Assembly (NCBI GenBank): GCA_945873115.1
Contig: CAMCBT010000003.1
Span: 1-64,000, forward strand
Source: an uncultured Mitsuokella sp.
Lineage (GTDB): Bacteria > Bacillota > Negativicutes > Selenomonadales > Selenomonadaceae
DNA length: 64,000 nt
Direction of reading: 5' to 3'
This document shows, one piece after another, positions 8,703-17,299 of this stretch. The notes under the pieces were generated by a model, which made no database searches, had not been told where the DNA came from, and saw nothing but the letters and a program-made list of their open reading frames with translations. Positions within the stretch are counted from its first letter, which is position 1, and every line of letters starts with the position of its first letter. The position numbers were made by a program, and so were the translations under genes.

Positions 8703-9548
8703 ATGAACCATAAAAACTTCCATATCGGTTGCCATCTCTCCTCTGCCAAGGGTTTCCTTGCCATGGGCAAGGAGGCCGTAGCCTTAGATGCGGATGTATT
8801 TGCCTTCTTCACCCGGAATCCCCGTGGGGGAAATGCCAAGGCCATCGATCCTGAGGACGTAGCGGCCTTTCTCGCCTATAAGGAGGAGCAGGGCATCGGC
8901 ACTCTCGTGGCCCATGCCCCCTACACCATGAATGCCTGTGCCGCGAAGGAGGATTTGCGCCGCTTTGCCCGGGAGGCCATGGCGGACGACCTTGTGCGCA
9001 TGGAGCAGGTGCCGGGAAATCTCTACAACTTCCACCCGGGCAGCCACGTGAAGCAGGGCGCAGATGTCGGCATCGAGCTCATCGCAGAGCAGCTCAACGC
9101 GGTTCTCTCGCCGGAGCAGAGCACCACGGTGCTTCTGGAGACCATGGCCGGAAAGGGCTCCGAGGTAGGCCGCTCCTTTGAGGAGCTCCAGCAAATCATC
9201 AAGCGAGTCGAACTGGATGAAAAGCTCGGCGTCTGCCTCGATACCTGCCATGTCTGGGATGCAGGCTACGATGTGCGGGACCACCTGGACGATGTGCTGG
9301 AGGAGTTTGACCGCATTATCGGCCTCAAGCGCCTTCGGGCCATCCACCTCAATGACAGCATGAACGAGAGGGGAAGCCATAAGGACCGCCATGCAAAAAT
9401 CGGCGAGGGCCATATCGGCCTCGAGGCCCTCACCCGGGTCATCAGCCACGAGGCGCTACGAGAGCTCCCCTTCATCCTGGAGACGCCAAACGATGCCGCG
9501 GGCTACGCAAAAGAAATCGCCCTGCTCAGGGAGCGGGCGATTCGCTAA
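8703..9548 (+). CDS. nfo: Endonuclease IV (AP endonuclease)
   Basis: This 281-residue zinc enzyme cuts the DNA backbone 5' of abasic sites in base excision repair. Metal-ligand and family motifs are visible in order: [23 protein letters not shown] and [11 protein letters not shown]. The length matches the family. The frame is open to an ATG at 8589, but ATG 8703 is chosen because CGAGGA lies about 7 bases upstream and the protein family begins with this FHIGCHLS region. It is the only plus-strand gene in the first 40 kb and is transcribed divergently from the quinone/Tat operon. Confidence 0.97.
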   Translation: MNHKNFHIGCHLSSAKGFLAMGKEAVALDADVFAFFTRNPRGGNAKAIDPEDVAAFLAYKEEQGIGTLVAHAPYTMNACAAKEDLRRFAREAMADDLVRMEQVPGNLYNFHPGSHVKQGADVGIELIAEQLNAVLSPEQSTTVLLETMAGKGSEVGRSFEELQQIIKRVELDEKLGVCLDTCHVWDAGYDVRDHLDDVLEEFDRIIGLKRLRAIHLNDSMNERGSHKDRHAKIGEGHIGLEALTRVISHEALRELPFILETPNDAAGYAKEIALLRERAIR

Positions 9549-9559
9549 GAGTCTCTGGA

Positions 9560-9967
9560 TTACTTCACAAGCCGCAGTCCATAGCCATGGGCCTTTGGCT
9601 TTGTGGGGAGCGGCCTTGCCTCTCCCCCTTTTTTCGTGCCCTCCAGCACACAGGCACATACCTCCGGCTCCTCCCTCCGGCCCCGGGGTAATAAATCTTT
9701 CATATTGAGGCTTTGGAGGAAGTCTGGCAAAAATCCGCCGCGCCTTGCGTTGCGGATTTTTTTTGCCAAGAGGACTACGGCCCTCTCCTGGGTGGAGCTC
9801 TTCACATCACAGCGCTGTGCCACGCCGAGCTCCTCGGCAAAGCCGATGCGGCGCAGAAATTCAAAGAGATGGCCTCTAGCTAGGGCCCGTGTCATGCGAG
9901 TCTGGAAACGGACAGCGGCACGCACCATGATTTCATCCAGTCTCTCATCAAACTTTGCATGCTTCAT
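9560..9967 (-). CDS. Hypothetical basic protein, 135 aa
   Basis: The family is not recognised. The protein is basic, with an N-terminal helical half (DERLDEIMVRAAVRFQTRM) and a Lys/Arg-rich middle (LLAKKIRNARRGG), no membrane segment and no signal peptide. The start ATG 9967 is chosen because a strong GGAGG site lies 8 bases upstream; an in-frame upstream start at 10036 lacks one. It converges on nfo with only 11 bases between stops. An A+T-rich 250-base region separates it from the two-component system behind it. A nucleic-acid-related role would fit the charge but is only a guess. Confidence 0.6.
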   Translation of the reverse strand: MKHAKFDERLDEIMVRAAVRFQTRMTRALARGHLFEFLRRIGFAEELGVAQRCDVKSSTQERAVVLLAKKIRNARRGGFLPDFLQSLNMKDLLPRGRREEPEVCACVLEGTKKGGEARPLPTKPKAHGYGLRLVK

Positions 9968-10157
9968 AAAACATACCTCCGTATGATAGAACCACTGCCC
10001 CGTATGATGCCCCAGGGCAGATTTCTCAAATCCCATATCTTCTTTCTCTTACATCCTATCTCATGGCCTGGGCACCCATCGCTCCTTTCTCTTTCGCACC
10101 CGCAGCCTGTTATTCTTTATAATTACGATATATTCTATATTTCGACAGGGGCAAAAG

Positions 10158-10195
10158 AAAATCCTACTTTACTCCGATAAAATAAGCAGGATTTT
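10158..10195 (-). terminator. Rho-independent terminator of the two-component system
   Basis: On the minus strand AAAATCCT pairs with AGGATTTT around a 22-base loop, partly self-complementary, followed by CTTTT. It begins about 20 bases after the histidine kinase stop. The remaining A+T-rich stretch up to 9968 shows only possible weak promoter elements for the 135-aa gene. Confidence 0.6.
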
Positions 10196-10214
10196 GAAGT
10201 TTATTTTTTCTTGT

Positions 10215-11516
10215 CTACCGGAGCTTTGTCCGAAGGGTGACAAAGAAGGTCGTCCCCTTCCCCAGCTCGCTCTCGATGGAGATTTCGCCCTTGTGGAGCT
10301 CGACGATTTCCTGGGCGATGGCAAGGCCCAGGCCATTGCCGCCCATTTCTCGGGATCTGGCCTTATCCACCCGGTAGAACCGATCAAAGACCCGCTCCTG
10401 GTCCTCCTTTGCGATGCCGATGCCCGTATCCTTCACCGCAAAGCAGACCTTCCCCCGCTCTGCGGCCTTGAAGAATACGCTAACCTTCCCGCCCTCTGGC
10501 GTGTACTTCACCGCATTGTCCACGAGGATGAGCACAAGCTGGCGGATTTTCTGCTCGTCCGCCTGGATTTCCGTCTTCTTCGTCTCCTCGCAAGTGACTG
10601 TGATGTTCTTCTGCTCTGCCAGGGGGGAGATGAGGCGGGCCGTCTGCTGGATGATGGCAGCCAGGTCGATTTTCGCAGGCTTCAGCTTCAGGGCCTTGTT
10701 GTCGCTGCGCGCCACGATGAGGAGGTCCCCCACCAGCTTCGTCATCTTCTTGACCTCGTCGTGGACATCGTCGATGACCTGCTGGAGGAAGGGGGAGGTG
10801 ATGGACTTGTCGTTCCGAAGGAGCTCTGCCGAAGCCATGACGACGGCCAGGGGCGTGCGCAGCTCATGGGAGGCATCGGCGGCGAACTGGCGCTGCTTCT
10901 CGTAAGCCTCCTTGAGGGGCACCATGGCCCGGCCGGAGAGGATGTGGCCGATGACCGTGGCGATAATCATGGCGAGGAAGCCCAGGATAATGAGGGCATA
11001 GGTGGATTTCTCCAGCCCATTGTACATGGTGGTGACGTCCTTGCCCACGTACACCATCTGGGTGGGCTCCCCCGCCGAGGTCTTCACCCGCTGGGCCGTC
11101 ATCATGATGCGGGTGCTGGCCCCATTCTCATTGAGCTTCGTGAATACGGAGACCTCCTGATCCCGGAGGCTCCACTTCTGGACGATGTCCAGGATGAAGG
11201 GCTCAATGCGGAAGGAGGCCCGGGCAAAGTTCAAAAGGCGGCCGTCATCGTCGAATACGTAGAAGAACAGGCGGTCGTTCGTGCTCTTGTACATGAGGGT
11301 ATCATCCGTGAGGGTCCCCGGGTGCTGGTTCAGGTAGGACTGGGCATCGGAGATGCTGCCCGCCGTGTCGATGAGCTCCCGGGCCTGCTCGCTGGTGATG
11401 GACCACTCCATGGTCTCATGGACGACGAAGATGAACACAGCCAGAAAGGCCACCATGACCCCCGAGCAAATGAGGGTCAGCTGGCGCCGGCTGTTGCCGA
11501 AAAGGTTTTTCGCCAT
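10215..11516 (-). CDS. Two-component sensor histidine kinase
   Basis: This 433-residue membrane kinase has a first transmembrane helix near residues 14-35, an extracytoplasmic sensor region of about 135 residues, and a second helix near 172-195. The dimerisation/phosphoacceptor box SHELRTPL follows, with its His near residue 217. The ATPase domain has N box VDNAVKYTPEGG, G1 DTGIGIAKED and G2 GNGLGLAIA, all intact. No clear HAMP domain separates helix 2 from the H box. It resembles PhoR/CiaH-type kinases; the signal is unknown. It starts 2 bases after its response regulator, so the pair is one unit. Confidence 0.95.
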   Translation of the reverse strand: MAKNLFGNSRRQLTLICSGVMVAFLAVFIFVVHETMEWSITSEQARELIDTAGSISDAQSYLNQHPGTLTDDTLMYKSTNDRLFFYVFDDDGRLLNFARASFRIEPFILDIVQKWSLRDQEVSVFTKLNENGASTRIMMTAQRVKTSAGEPTQMVYVGKDVTTMYNGLEKSTYALIILGFLAMIIATVIGHILSGRAMVPLKEAYEKQRQFAADASHELRTPLAVVMASAELLRNDKSITSPFLQQVIDDVHDEVKKMTKLVGDLLIVARSDNKALKLKPAKIDLAAIIQQTARLISPLAEQKNITVTCEETKKTEIQADEQKIRQLVLILVDNAVKYTPEGGKVSVFFKAAERGKVCFAVKDTGIGIAKEDQERVFDRFYRVDKARSREMGGNGLGLAIAQEIVELHKGEISIESELGKGTTFFVTLRTKLR

Positions 11517-11518
11517 GC

Positions 11519-12196
11519 TCAGCCCTCGGCCTCCAGCTTGTAGCCGACACCGCGCACCGTCTTGATGACCGTCCCCCCATCGCCGAGATCCAGCTTCTTG
11601 CGGAGAATCTTCATGTAGGAATCGATGTTATTGGAGCTCACGTCCGACTCCAGGCCCCAGATGCGGTCGAGGATGATATCCCGGGGCACCACGATGCCCA
11701 TATTCTGTGCCAGGAGGTCAAAAATCTGGAACTCCCTCGGGGAGAGCTGGATGACCTGATCTCCTCGCTTCAGCACCTTTGCCGTGCGGTTCAGGCTGAA
11801 GGCCCCCACCTCCACGATATCCTGCTGGATTTTCTGGGTGCTGCGACGGCCAAGGGCCCGGAGGCGGGCCAGGAGCTCCGCAAACTCAAAGGGCTTCACG
11901 AGGTAGTCATCGGCCCCGGCGTCGAGGCCCGTCACCCGATCCTCCACCGAGTCCCGGGCCGTCAGCATGAGGATGGCCTTCTCATAGCCCTCCTTCCGCA
12001 GTCGGCTGCAGGCCTCGACCCCCGTCTCTCCCGGCATCATCCAGTCGAGAATCAAGATATCGTAGTCCGTATACATGGCATACTCATAGATATCGCTGCC
12101 ATTCGTCACCCACTCCACCTGGATGTCATTCTGCTCCAGCATATATTTGATAAGCTTCCCGAGGCGCTTGTCGTCCTCTGCTAATAGTACGCGCAT
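11519..12196 (-). CDS. Response regulator, OmpR/PhoB family
   Basis: This 225-residue protein is the partner of the kinase just downstream. The receiver domain shows the acidic pocket (AEDD near residues 6-9), phospho-acceptor D51 in LILDWMMPG, the LTARDS switch Thr and LVKPFEF Lys. The C-terminal winged-helix DNA-binding domain includes LSPREFQIFDLLAQN and ends with TVRGVGYKLE, typical of OmpR/PhoB. ATG 12196 is chosen over TTG 12199 for better spacing from the AGGGAGGGA ribosome site. Target genes cannot be deduced. Confidence 0.96.
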   Translation of the reverse strand: MRVLLAEDDKRLGKLIKYMLEQNDIQVEWVTNGSDIYEYAMYTDYDILILDWMMPGETGVEACSRLRKEGYEKAILMLTARDSVEDRVTGLDAGADDYLVKPFEFAELLARLRALGRRSTQKIQQDIVEVGAFSLNRTAKVLKRGDQVIQLSPREFQIFDLLAQNMGIVVPRDIILDRIWGLESDVSSNNIDSYMKILRKKLDLGDGGTVIKTVRGVGYKLEAEG

Positions 12197-12250
12197 CAAA
12201 ATCCCTCCCTAGTTTTCTCTATCCTACCCTGTGCGCGTGAAAAGACAATG

Positions 12251-12284
12251 AGAAAAGGCCGTAGCATAAAGCTACAGCCTTCTC
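12251..12284 (-). terminator. Terminator downstream of guaB
   Basis: AAGGC-T-GTAGC pairs with GCTAC-G-GCCTT around a 5-base loop and is followed by TTCTC. It lies 25 bases after the guaB stop and before the response regulator gene, whose promoter must be in the remaining short gap or within guaB. Confidence 0.7.
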
Positions 12285-12308
12285 GAATCCGTAAAGCAAT
12301 CGACACGC

Positions 12309-13814
12309 TTAGTCGCGGCCGAACTTGTCCTTCAAAATGACGTCGTGGGATCCGCCCTCCACGATGCTGGTGGAGGACACCAGGGTCAGACGAGCCTTCT
12401 CCCGGAGCTCCGGCAAGGTCAGGGCGCCACAGTTGCACATGGTGGAGCGAATCTTTGCCAGGGTCGTATTCATGTTGTCCTTCAGGGGGCCAGCGTAGGG
12501 CACGTAGGAATCCACGCCCTCCTCGAAGGAAAGCTTCCGGGCGCCGCCCAGATCGTAGCGCTGCCAGTTGCGGGCCCGGTTCGAGCCCTCGCCCCAGTAC
12601 TCCTTGTAGTAGGTGCCGTTGACCTTGACCTTGTCCGTGGGACTCTCGTCGAAGCGGGAGAAGTAGCGGCCCAGCATGAGGAAATCCGCCCCCATGGCAA
12701 GTGCCAATGTCATGTGGTAGTCATGGACGATGCCGCCGTCGGAGCAGACAGGGATGTAGATACCCGTCTCCTGATAGTAGCGATCCCGCTCGGCGCAGAC
12801 ATCGATGAGGGCCGTGGCTTGGCCGCGGCCGATGCCCTTCGTCTCCCGGGTGATGCAGATGGAGCCGCCGCCGATGCCCACCTTTATGAAGTCCGCCCCA
12901 GCCTCTGCCAGGAAGCGGAAGCCCTCCGCGTCCACAACATTGCCGGCGCCGACCTTCACATCCTCACCGAAGTGCTCATGGATGTACTTCAGCGTGATGC
13001 GCTGCCACTCGGAGAAGCCCTCCGAGGAGTCGATGCAGAGCACGTCTGCGCCCGCGTCCAGGAGAAGGGGCACGCGCTCGGCGTAGTCGCGGGTGTTGAT
13101 GCCCGCGCCCACGATATAGCGCTTCTTGTCGTCGATGAGCTCCAGGGCATTTTCCTTGTTGTCCGTATAATCCTTACGGAAGACCATGTAGCGGAGGCGC
13201 TGATTCTTGTCGATGAGGGGCAACATGTTGAGCTTGTGCTCCCAGATAAGGTCATTTGCCATGGGGAGCGTCGTGGTCTCTGCGTCCGCATGGATGAGCT
13301 TCTCGAAGGGGGTCATGAAGGTCCCCGCCTGGGTGTCGAGGCCCATGCGGGAAATGCGGTAGTCGCGGCTCGTGACGATGCCCAGGAGCTTGCCATTCGG
13401 CGTACCGTCCTCGGTGACAGCCATGGTGGAGTGGCCCGTATGCTTCAAGAGCTCCAGGATTTCCCCCAGGGTCGTCGTGGGCTTGATGTTCGAGTCACTG
13501 CTGACAAAGCCGGACTTGTAGTTCTTGACCCTCGACACCATCTCCGCCTCGGCCTCCGCACTCTGGGAGCCATAGATGAAGGAGATGCCGCCCTCCTTGG
13601 CAAGGGCAATGGCCATGGTGTCGTTTGACACCGCCTGCATGATGGCCGAGGTCATGGGGATGTTCATGGAAATCTTCGGCGCCTCGCCCTTCCTGTACTT
13701 GACAAGCGGCGTCAGGAGCGACACGTTGCTCGGGATGCACTGATCCGAGGAATATCCCGGGACAAGAAGATATTCACCAAACGTATGCGATGGTTCTTTG
13801 AAATAGTAAGCCAA
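12309..13814 (-). CDS. guaB: Inosine-5'-monophosphate dehydrogenase
   Basis: This enzyme oxidises IMP to XMP with NAD, the committed step to GMP. It has 501 residues from a TTG start at 13814, chosen because AAGGGG lies 5 bases upstream; the frame is open to 13880. The barrel's catalytic Cys loop is seen as [12 protein letters not shown] (Cys near residue 319), followed by GRGQATA. Two CBS repeats (such as [13 protein letters not shown]) sit between about residues 95 and 215. The mobile flap contains [13 protein letters not shown]. The N-terminus ([20 protein letters not shown]) is a variant of the usual one but aligns with the family. It stands alone with its own promoter and terminator. Confidence 0.95.
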   Translation of the reverse strand: MAYYFKEPSHTFGEYLLVPGYSSDQCIPSNVSLLTPLVKYRKGEAPKISMNIPMTSAIMQAVSNDTMAIALAKEGGISFIYGSQSAEAEAEMVSRVKNYKSGFVSSDSNIKPTTTLGEILELLKHTGHSTMAVTEDGTPNGKLLGIVTSRDYRISRMGLDTQAGTFMTPFEKLIHADAETTTLPMANDLIWEHKLNMLPLIDKNQRLRYMVFRKDYTDNKENALELIDDKKRYIVGAGINTRDYAERVPLLLDAGADVLCIDSSEGFSEWQRITLKYIHEHFGEDVKVGAGNVVDAEGFRFLAEAGADFIKVGIGGGSICITRETKGIGRGQATALIDVCAERDRYYQETGIYIPVCSDGGIVHDYHMTLALAMGADFLMLGRYFSRFDESPTDKVKVNGTYYKEYWGEGSNRARNWQRYDLGGARKLSFEEGVDSYVPYAGPLKDNMNTTLAKIRSTMCNCGALTLPELREKARLTLVSSTSIVEGGSHDVILKDKFGRD

Positions 13815-13870
13815 CGAAACCCCTTCTTTCTGAAATACGTACCAATCCGTTTCCGAATATATTGCTAAAT

Positions 13871-13899
13871 AGGATAGCACTCCTTTCCTCTTTTGTCCA
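13871..13899 (-). promoter_or_regulatory. guaB promoter
   Basis: TGGACA (13899-13894) and TATCCT (13876-13871) on the minus strand are 17 bases apart. The distance from the -10 to the TTG start is about 57 bases. Confidence 0.5.
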
Positions 13900-13919
13900 T
13901 ATGTTGTGGCGGAAAATTT

Positions 13920-13938
13920 TTGCGTAAGAATTTCGCAA
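13920..13938. promoter_or_regulatory. Inverted repeat TTGCG-N9-CGCAA upstream of the guaB promoter
   Basis: The two five-base arms lie about 20 bases upstream of the guaB -35 and next to the preceding terminator. The position suits an operator for a dimeric regulator; no known site is matched. Confidence 0.3.
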
Positions 13939-13945
13939 GAAATAA

Positions 13946-13969
13946 AGAAAAACAGGGCTAAATGCCCTG
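13946..13969 (-). terminator. Terminator of the 242-aa hypothetical gene
   Basis: CAGGGC and GCCCTG form a 6-bp stem with a 5-base loop followed by TTTTTC on the minus strand, immediately after the stop codon at 13972. Confidence 0.85.
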
Positions 13970-13971
13970 CC

Positions 13972-14700
13972 TCACATGTCCTCCTCCGCCTTCATGAGTT
14001 CATAGAGCTCCACCGTCTCCCGGATCCGCTTCTTTTCCTCGGCCGTGAGCGTGTGGTAGCGCTCCTTCTCCCCCCGCTTGTAGTAGCGGATGTTCGCTTT
14101 TTTGGCATTTCCTGCCCGCTTCAGCAGGGCTACGATGGTCTTGTCTGCCGTCAGCACGTAGTTTTCCGAGAGGGACTCGGCATTGACCGCCATGAATTTA
14201 TGGAGCTTTTCCGGGTCGAAGGCCTCCGTCTCCGTCACGCCGTCCGCCGTGATATCGAGATGGTCGCCGAAAATCCAGTTGGTTCCAGCGGGGTCATTGA
14301 TAGTATAGTAGTAGTATACGTCGTGCTTCAGGAGCACCCCGCTGCCCGTCTCGATGATGAAGGGGCGCAGATATACACCGGGGGCGGGCTTATCGGAGTA
14401 GCCAAAGGTATAGTAGGTCATGTCCCCCTTCTGCCGCTCCTGCATGTGGCTCTTCAGCTCCTCGATGCGGTTTTCCCGAGCCGTGGCTGCCGCCTTTTTC
14501 TGCCGCTCCTCTTCCGTCTCCTTGGGCATCGTCTCTGGGGCCGCCGGCTTTTCCTCCTGCAGGGACTGCGCTGCCTTTACGCTCTCCCGGGCCTCCTGGA
14601 CGCTTTTCTCCCCCTTCAGCAGGAAATACGCCCCGAGGCCCCCTGCTATCAAAAGAACATAGCAAAGCACTGCTATGAGAACAATACGTGATGTCTTCAT
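13972..14700 (-). CDS. Membrane-anchored hypothetical protein, 242 aa
   Basis: The family is not recognised. One N-terminal transmembrane helix (residues about 6-29) is followed by an acidic coiled-coil-prone linker rich in Glu, Lys and Ala (30-85). A folded, Tyr-rich domain comes next ([28 protein letters not shown]). The orientation suggests an outside domain tethered by a long linker. The basic-acidic C-terminal helix ([16 protein letters not shown]) closes the protein. It is a single gene with its own terminator, between the glutaredoxin-like gene and guaB. Confidence 0.75.
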   Translation of the reverse strand: MKTSRIVLIAVLCYVLLIAGGLGAYFLLKGEKSVQEARESVKAAQSLQEEKPAAPETMPKETEEERQKKAAATARENRIEELKSHMQERQKGDMTYYTFGYSDKPAPGVYLRPFIIETGSGVLLKHDVYYYYTINDPAGTNWIFGDHLDITADGVTETEAFDPEKLHKFMAVNAESLSENYVLTADKTIVALLKRAGNAKKANIRYYKRGEKERYHTLTAEEKKRIRETVELYELMKAEEDM

Positions 14701-14742
14701 AGCAGTGCCTCCATTCCTCGCGCTTTTCTGTATTCTATTGTC

Positions 14743-14973
14743 TCACAGACCAAGGAGTGCGTCAAGCTTTGCTTTGTCGAAGCTCACCACATAGTCCTTG
14801 CCGTTCACCGTTGTGACGGGGACGATGGTGTCGCCGGAGATGCGCTTGCACTCCGCAAGGTCCTCCTCGCTGTTCTCGATATTGTGCTCCTCGTACTCCA
14901 CGCCCTTGGATTTCAGATACTTCTTGACCTTGTCGCACCAGGGGCACTGGGTGATGGAATAAACCTTTACCAT
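14743..14973 (-). CDS. Glutaredoxin-like thiol-disulfide protein
   Basis: This 76-residue protein has the minimal thioredoxin fold: a beta strand, then redox motif C10-P-W-C13, KKYLKSKGVEYEEHN, and the cis-proline segment TIVPVTTVNG. It resembles NrdH and clostridial glutaredoxin-like proteins, which are usually reduced by thioredoxin reductase rather than glutathione. That fits its position directly behind trxB, with a single base between them. The ATG at 14973 is chosen from AAGGAG 10 bases upstream inside trxB; a longer in-frame extension overlaps trxB and looks non-coding. Confidence 0.92.
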   Translation of the reverse strand: MVKVYSITQCPWCDKVKKYLKSKGVEYEEHNIENSEEDLAECKRISGDTIVPVTTVNGKDYVVSFDKAKLDALLGL

Positions 14974-14974
14974 A

Positions 14975-15919
14975 TCAAACACTCTCCTTACGTGATAGGC
15001 TCTGTATGAACTCGTCGGCGTGGATGCCTGCCGTCGTGCCGTCCGAGGCCGCCGTCGTGAGCTGGCGAATCTCCTTTTCCCGGATATCCCCTGCTGCAAA
15101 GACGCCGGGGATATTCGTGCGGCAGTCTTCGCCGCTCTCGATACGGCCCGTGGGACCCAGGGTAATCTGATTCTTGAAAAGCTCCGTATTGGGAATGACG
15201 CCGATATTGACGAAGATGCCGTCCACGGGAATCGTCCTGTCCTCCCCCGTCGCCTTGTCGTGAATCCGGACGCGCTCTAGGTGGCCTTCTCCCTCGAGGC
15301 CTACGATGTCCGTCTCCAGGAGGATTTCCACATTCGGCTTTTCCAGGAGCCTATCGACGCTTGTCTTGTCGGCGCGAAGCTGGGAGCGATGGATGACATA
15401 GAGCTTCTTGGCATACTTCGTCAGGTAGTAGGCCGCATCGATGGCCGCATTGCCGCCACCGGCCACGGCGATAATCTTATTCTGATAGAGGTGGCCGTCG
15501 CAGAGCTCGCAGTAGTGGATGCCCTTGTCGTCGTAGCGGGGCGCCTCTGGGAGCGGCAGCTTCCTGCGGTTCATGCCGGAGGCCAGGATGACGGCCTTTG
15601 CCTCATAGATGGCGGACTCTGTCTCCACCAGCTTCGGCTGAGAGGTGAGCTCCAGGCGCTCGATATTGTCGAACTCATCCACGGTAGCTCCGTACTTTTC
15701 CGCCTGCTGCTGGACGACCCCCATGAGGTCGCCGCCTGCCACACTCAGAAAGCCCGGATAATTCTCGATGCCCGCAGTGTTGGCAATCTGGCCGCCTACA
15801 AGGCTGTTTTCCAGGACGAGCACCTTGCGGTTTGCCCGGCCGGCGTAGATGGCAGCGGTGAGGCCCGCCATCCCGGCACCGACGATGACCACGTCCTTCT
15901 GTATCCTTTTCTTATCCAT
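14975..15919 (-). CDS. trxB: Thioredoxin reductase
   Basis: This NADPH-dependent flavoprotein of 314 residues has the FAD-binding GAGMAGLTAAIYAGRA at the N-terminus and NADPH-binding AGGGNAAIDAA in the middle. The redox-active pair is CELC (about residues 139-142), a variant of the common CATC. It reduces thioredoxin or the adjacent glutaredoxin-like protein. ATG 15919 is chosen, with AGGA nine bases upstream; ATG 15925 and an upstream in-frame start are less likely. Confidence 0.96.
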   Translation of the reverse strand: MDKKRIQKDVVIVGAGMAGLTAAIYAGRANRKVLVLENSLVGGQIANTAGIENYPGFLSVAGGDLMGVVQQQAEKYGATVDEFDNIERLELTSQPKLVETESAIYEAKAVILASGMNRRKLPLPEAPRYDDKGIHYCELCDGHLYQNKIIAVAGGGNAAIDAAYYLTKYAKKLYVIHRSQLRADKTSVDRLLEKPNVEILLETDIVGLEGEGHLERVRIHDKATGEDRTIPVDGIFVNIGVIPNTELFKNQITLGPTGRIESGEDCRTNIPGVFAAGDIREKEIRQLTTAASDGTTAGIHADEFIQSLSRKESV

Positions 15920-15950
15920 ACGCATCCGTCCTTTCGCTTGGTATGGCCCC

Positions 15951-15979
15951 ATTATAAGGACTTCTGCCGTCTCCGTCCG
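15951..15979 (-). promoter_or_regulatory. Promoter of trxB and the glutaredoxin-like gene
   Basis: There is a perfect TATAAT (15956-15951) on the minus strand 31 bases before the ATG. The hexamer 17 bases upstream (CGGACG) is a poor -35. Confidence 0.4.
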
Positions 15980-16006
15980 TTACCCGGTTACAAATAAGAA
16001 AAGGGC

Positions 16007-17299
16007 TCAATAGGAAAAGATATGTGATAGAGCGAAGACAAGGCAGGCAATAATCGTCCCCAGCAGGACGCCGTTGATACGAATCCAGATGAGGTCCGGT
16101 GCCACCTTGTCATAGACGAGACGGTTGAGCTCCGCATCCGTCAGGCGGGAGAGGACTCGCTCCACGATGATGCCGATGAGAGTCTGGGCGTGGAGGGCCG
16201 ACCGGGCGATAAGCTCATAGAGGAAATGGCCCACCCGCCCCCTAAGAGCCTCATCCTCCTTCAGGAGCACGAGAGCGCGGGCATACTCCTGCTCCAATAT
16301 TTCCGTCAGGCGGCTACGAAGCATGGGAAGCGCCGCGTCCAACTCCCCGCCCCCGGGTTGCTCCGAAAGGCGAGACCGAAGGATGCTCCAGGCCTCCTGC
16401 AGAGCCTTTTCCAGGGGCAGGTCCGCCACGAGATTTTCGTAGAGCTCCTGCACCAGCCCCGAAAAGGCAGCGTCCTCCCCAAGGGTCCGCGCCCGCTCGT
16501 AGAAGATGGCCAGCACCTCCTGCTGGAGAGGCGAGTCCTCCTCGGCGAGCCGCTTCAGGAGGCTTACGAGCTGCTTTTGCAGCAGCGCGGCCGCCTCCTC
16601 CATATTGACGATGTTCGTCGCCTTCGCAATCCAGTTCAGGAGCCAGGCCCCGTCGCTTTCTGTGCGCTCCTCCTCATACTTCGTGAGCCAGGCCTCGATG
16701 GCCTTATGCATGGCGGGGGTCTCCACCCGCTCCCGGAAGGCGGTGGCAAGGGCCGCCAGGAGGACCTTGTCCCGACCGCTTCGCTGGAGCCAGCCCCCGA
16801 GGGCGACGAAGAATTGCTCCGGCGGCAGCTTCAGGAGCGTCCTGCGGATGTTCTGTGCCATAGCCCCCGCATCGAGGGCAGAGTGCTCCGAGAGCACGTG
16901 GTGCTCGATATACCTGCGGGCACCCTGGGTCAGGCGGCTCCTCGTCTCCTCCTTCTCCAGCCAGCCCAGGAGCATGGGGAGGAAGTGGATCCGCTCCAGA
17001 TGGTGGAAAATCTTGCGGCGGGAGAAAATCTCCTTCTGCACCATGCGGATGGAGGCATTGATAAAGGCCAGGCGCCGCCTCGGGAGAATCGCCGTATGAT
17101 AGGGAAAGCCCAGGGGCTTCCGGAAAAGGGCCGTCACCGCAAACCAGTCGGCCACGCCGCCCACGAGCGCCCCCTCGGCGGCGAAGAGCAAGCCGTCTGC
17201 CCAAAGGGCGTGGGGGGCATGAAGGTGGATTGCAAGGGCCAGGAGGAAGGCCAGGAAGGCGAGAAGGAGCGTCCCGTCGGCCCGATTCCACTCTTTCAT
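16007..17299 (-). CDS. DUF445 family membrane protein (second of the pair)
   Basis: This 430-residue protein of the DUF445 family (YjiN/YheB-like, unknown function) has two hydrophobic segments near the N-terminus. The conserved block GGVADWFAVTALFRKPLG lies between them and the long helical region, and one hydrophobic segment ends the protein after PDLIWIRINGVLLGTIIA. The middle (about 330 residues) is charged and mostly helical. ATG 17299 overlaps the stop of the upstream DUF445 gene in ATGA; GTG 17308 is an alternative. The two proteins share the same layout and conserved block, so they are paralogues by tandem duplication. Confidence 0.93.
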   Translation of the reverse strand: MKEWNRADGTLLLAFLAFLLALAIHLHAPHALWADGLLFAAEGALVGGVADWFAVTALFRKPLGFPYHTAILPRRRLAFINASIRMVQKEIFSRRKIFHHLERIHFLPMLLGWLEKEETRSRLTQGARRYIEHHVLSEHSALDAGAMAQNIRRTLLKLPPEQFFVALGGWLQRSGRDKVLLAALATAFRERVETPAMHKAIEAWLTKYEEERTESDGAWLLNWIAKATNIVNMEEAAALLQKQLVSLLKRLAEEDSPLQQEVLAIFYERARTLGEDAAFSGLVQELYENLVADLPLEKALQEAWSILRSRLSEQPGGGELDAALPMLRSRLTEILEQEYARALVLLKEDEALRGRVGHFLYELIARSALHAQTLIGIIVERVLSRLTDAELNRLVYDKVAPDLIWIRINGVLLGTIIACLVFALSHIFSY

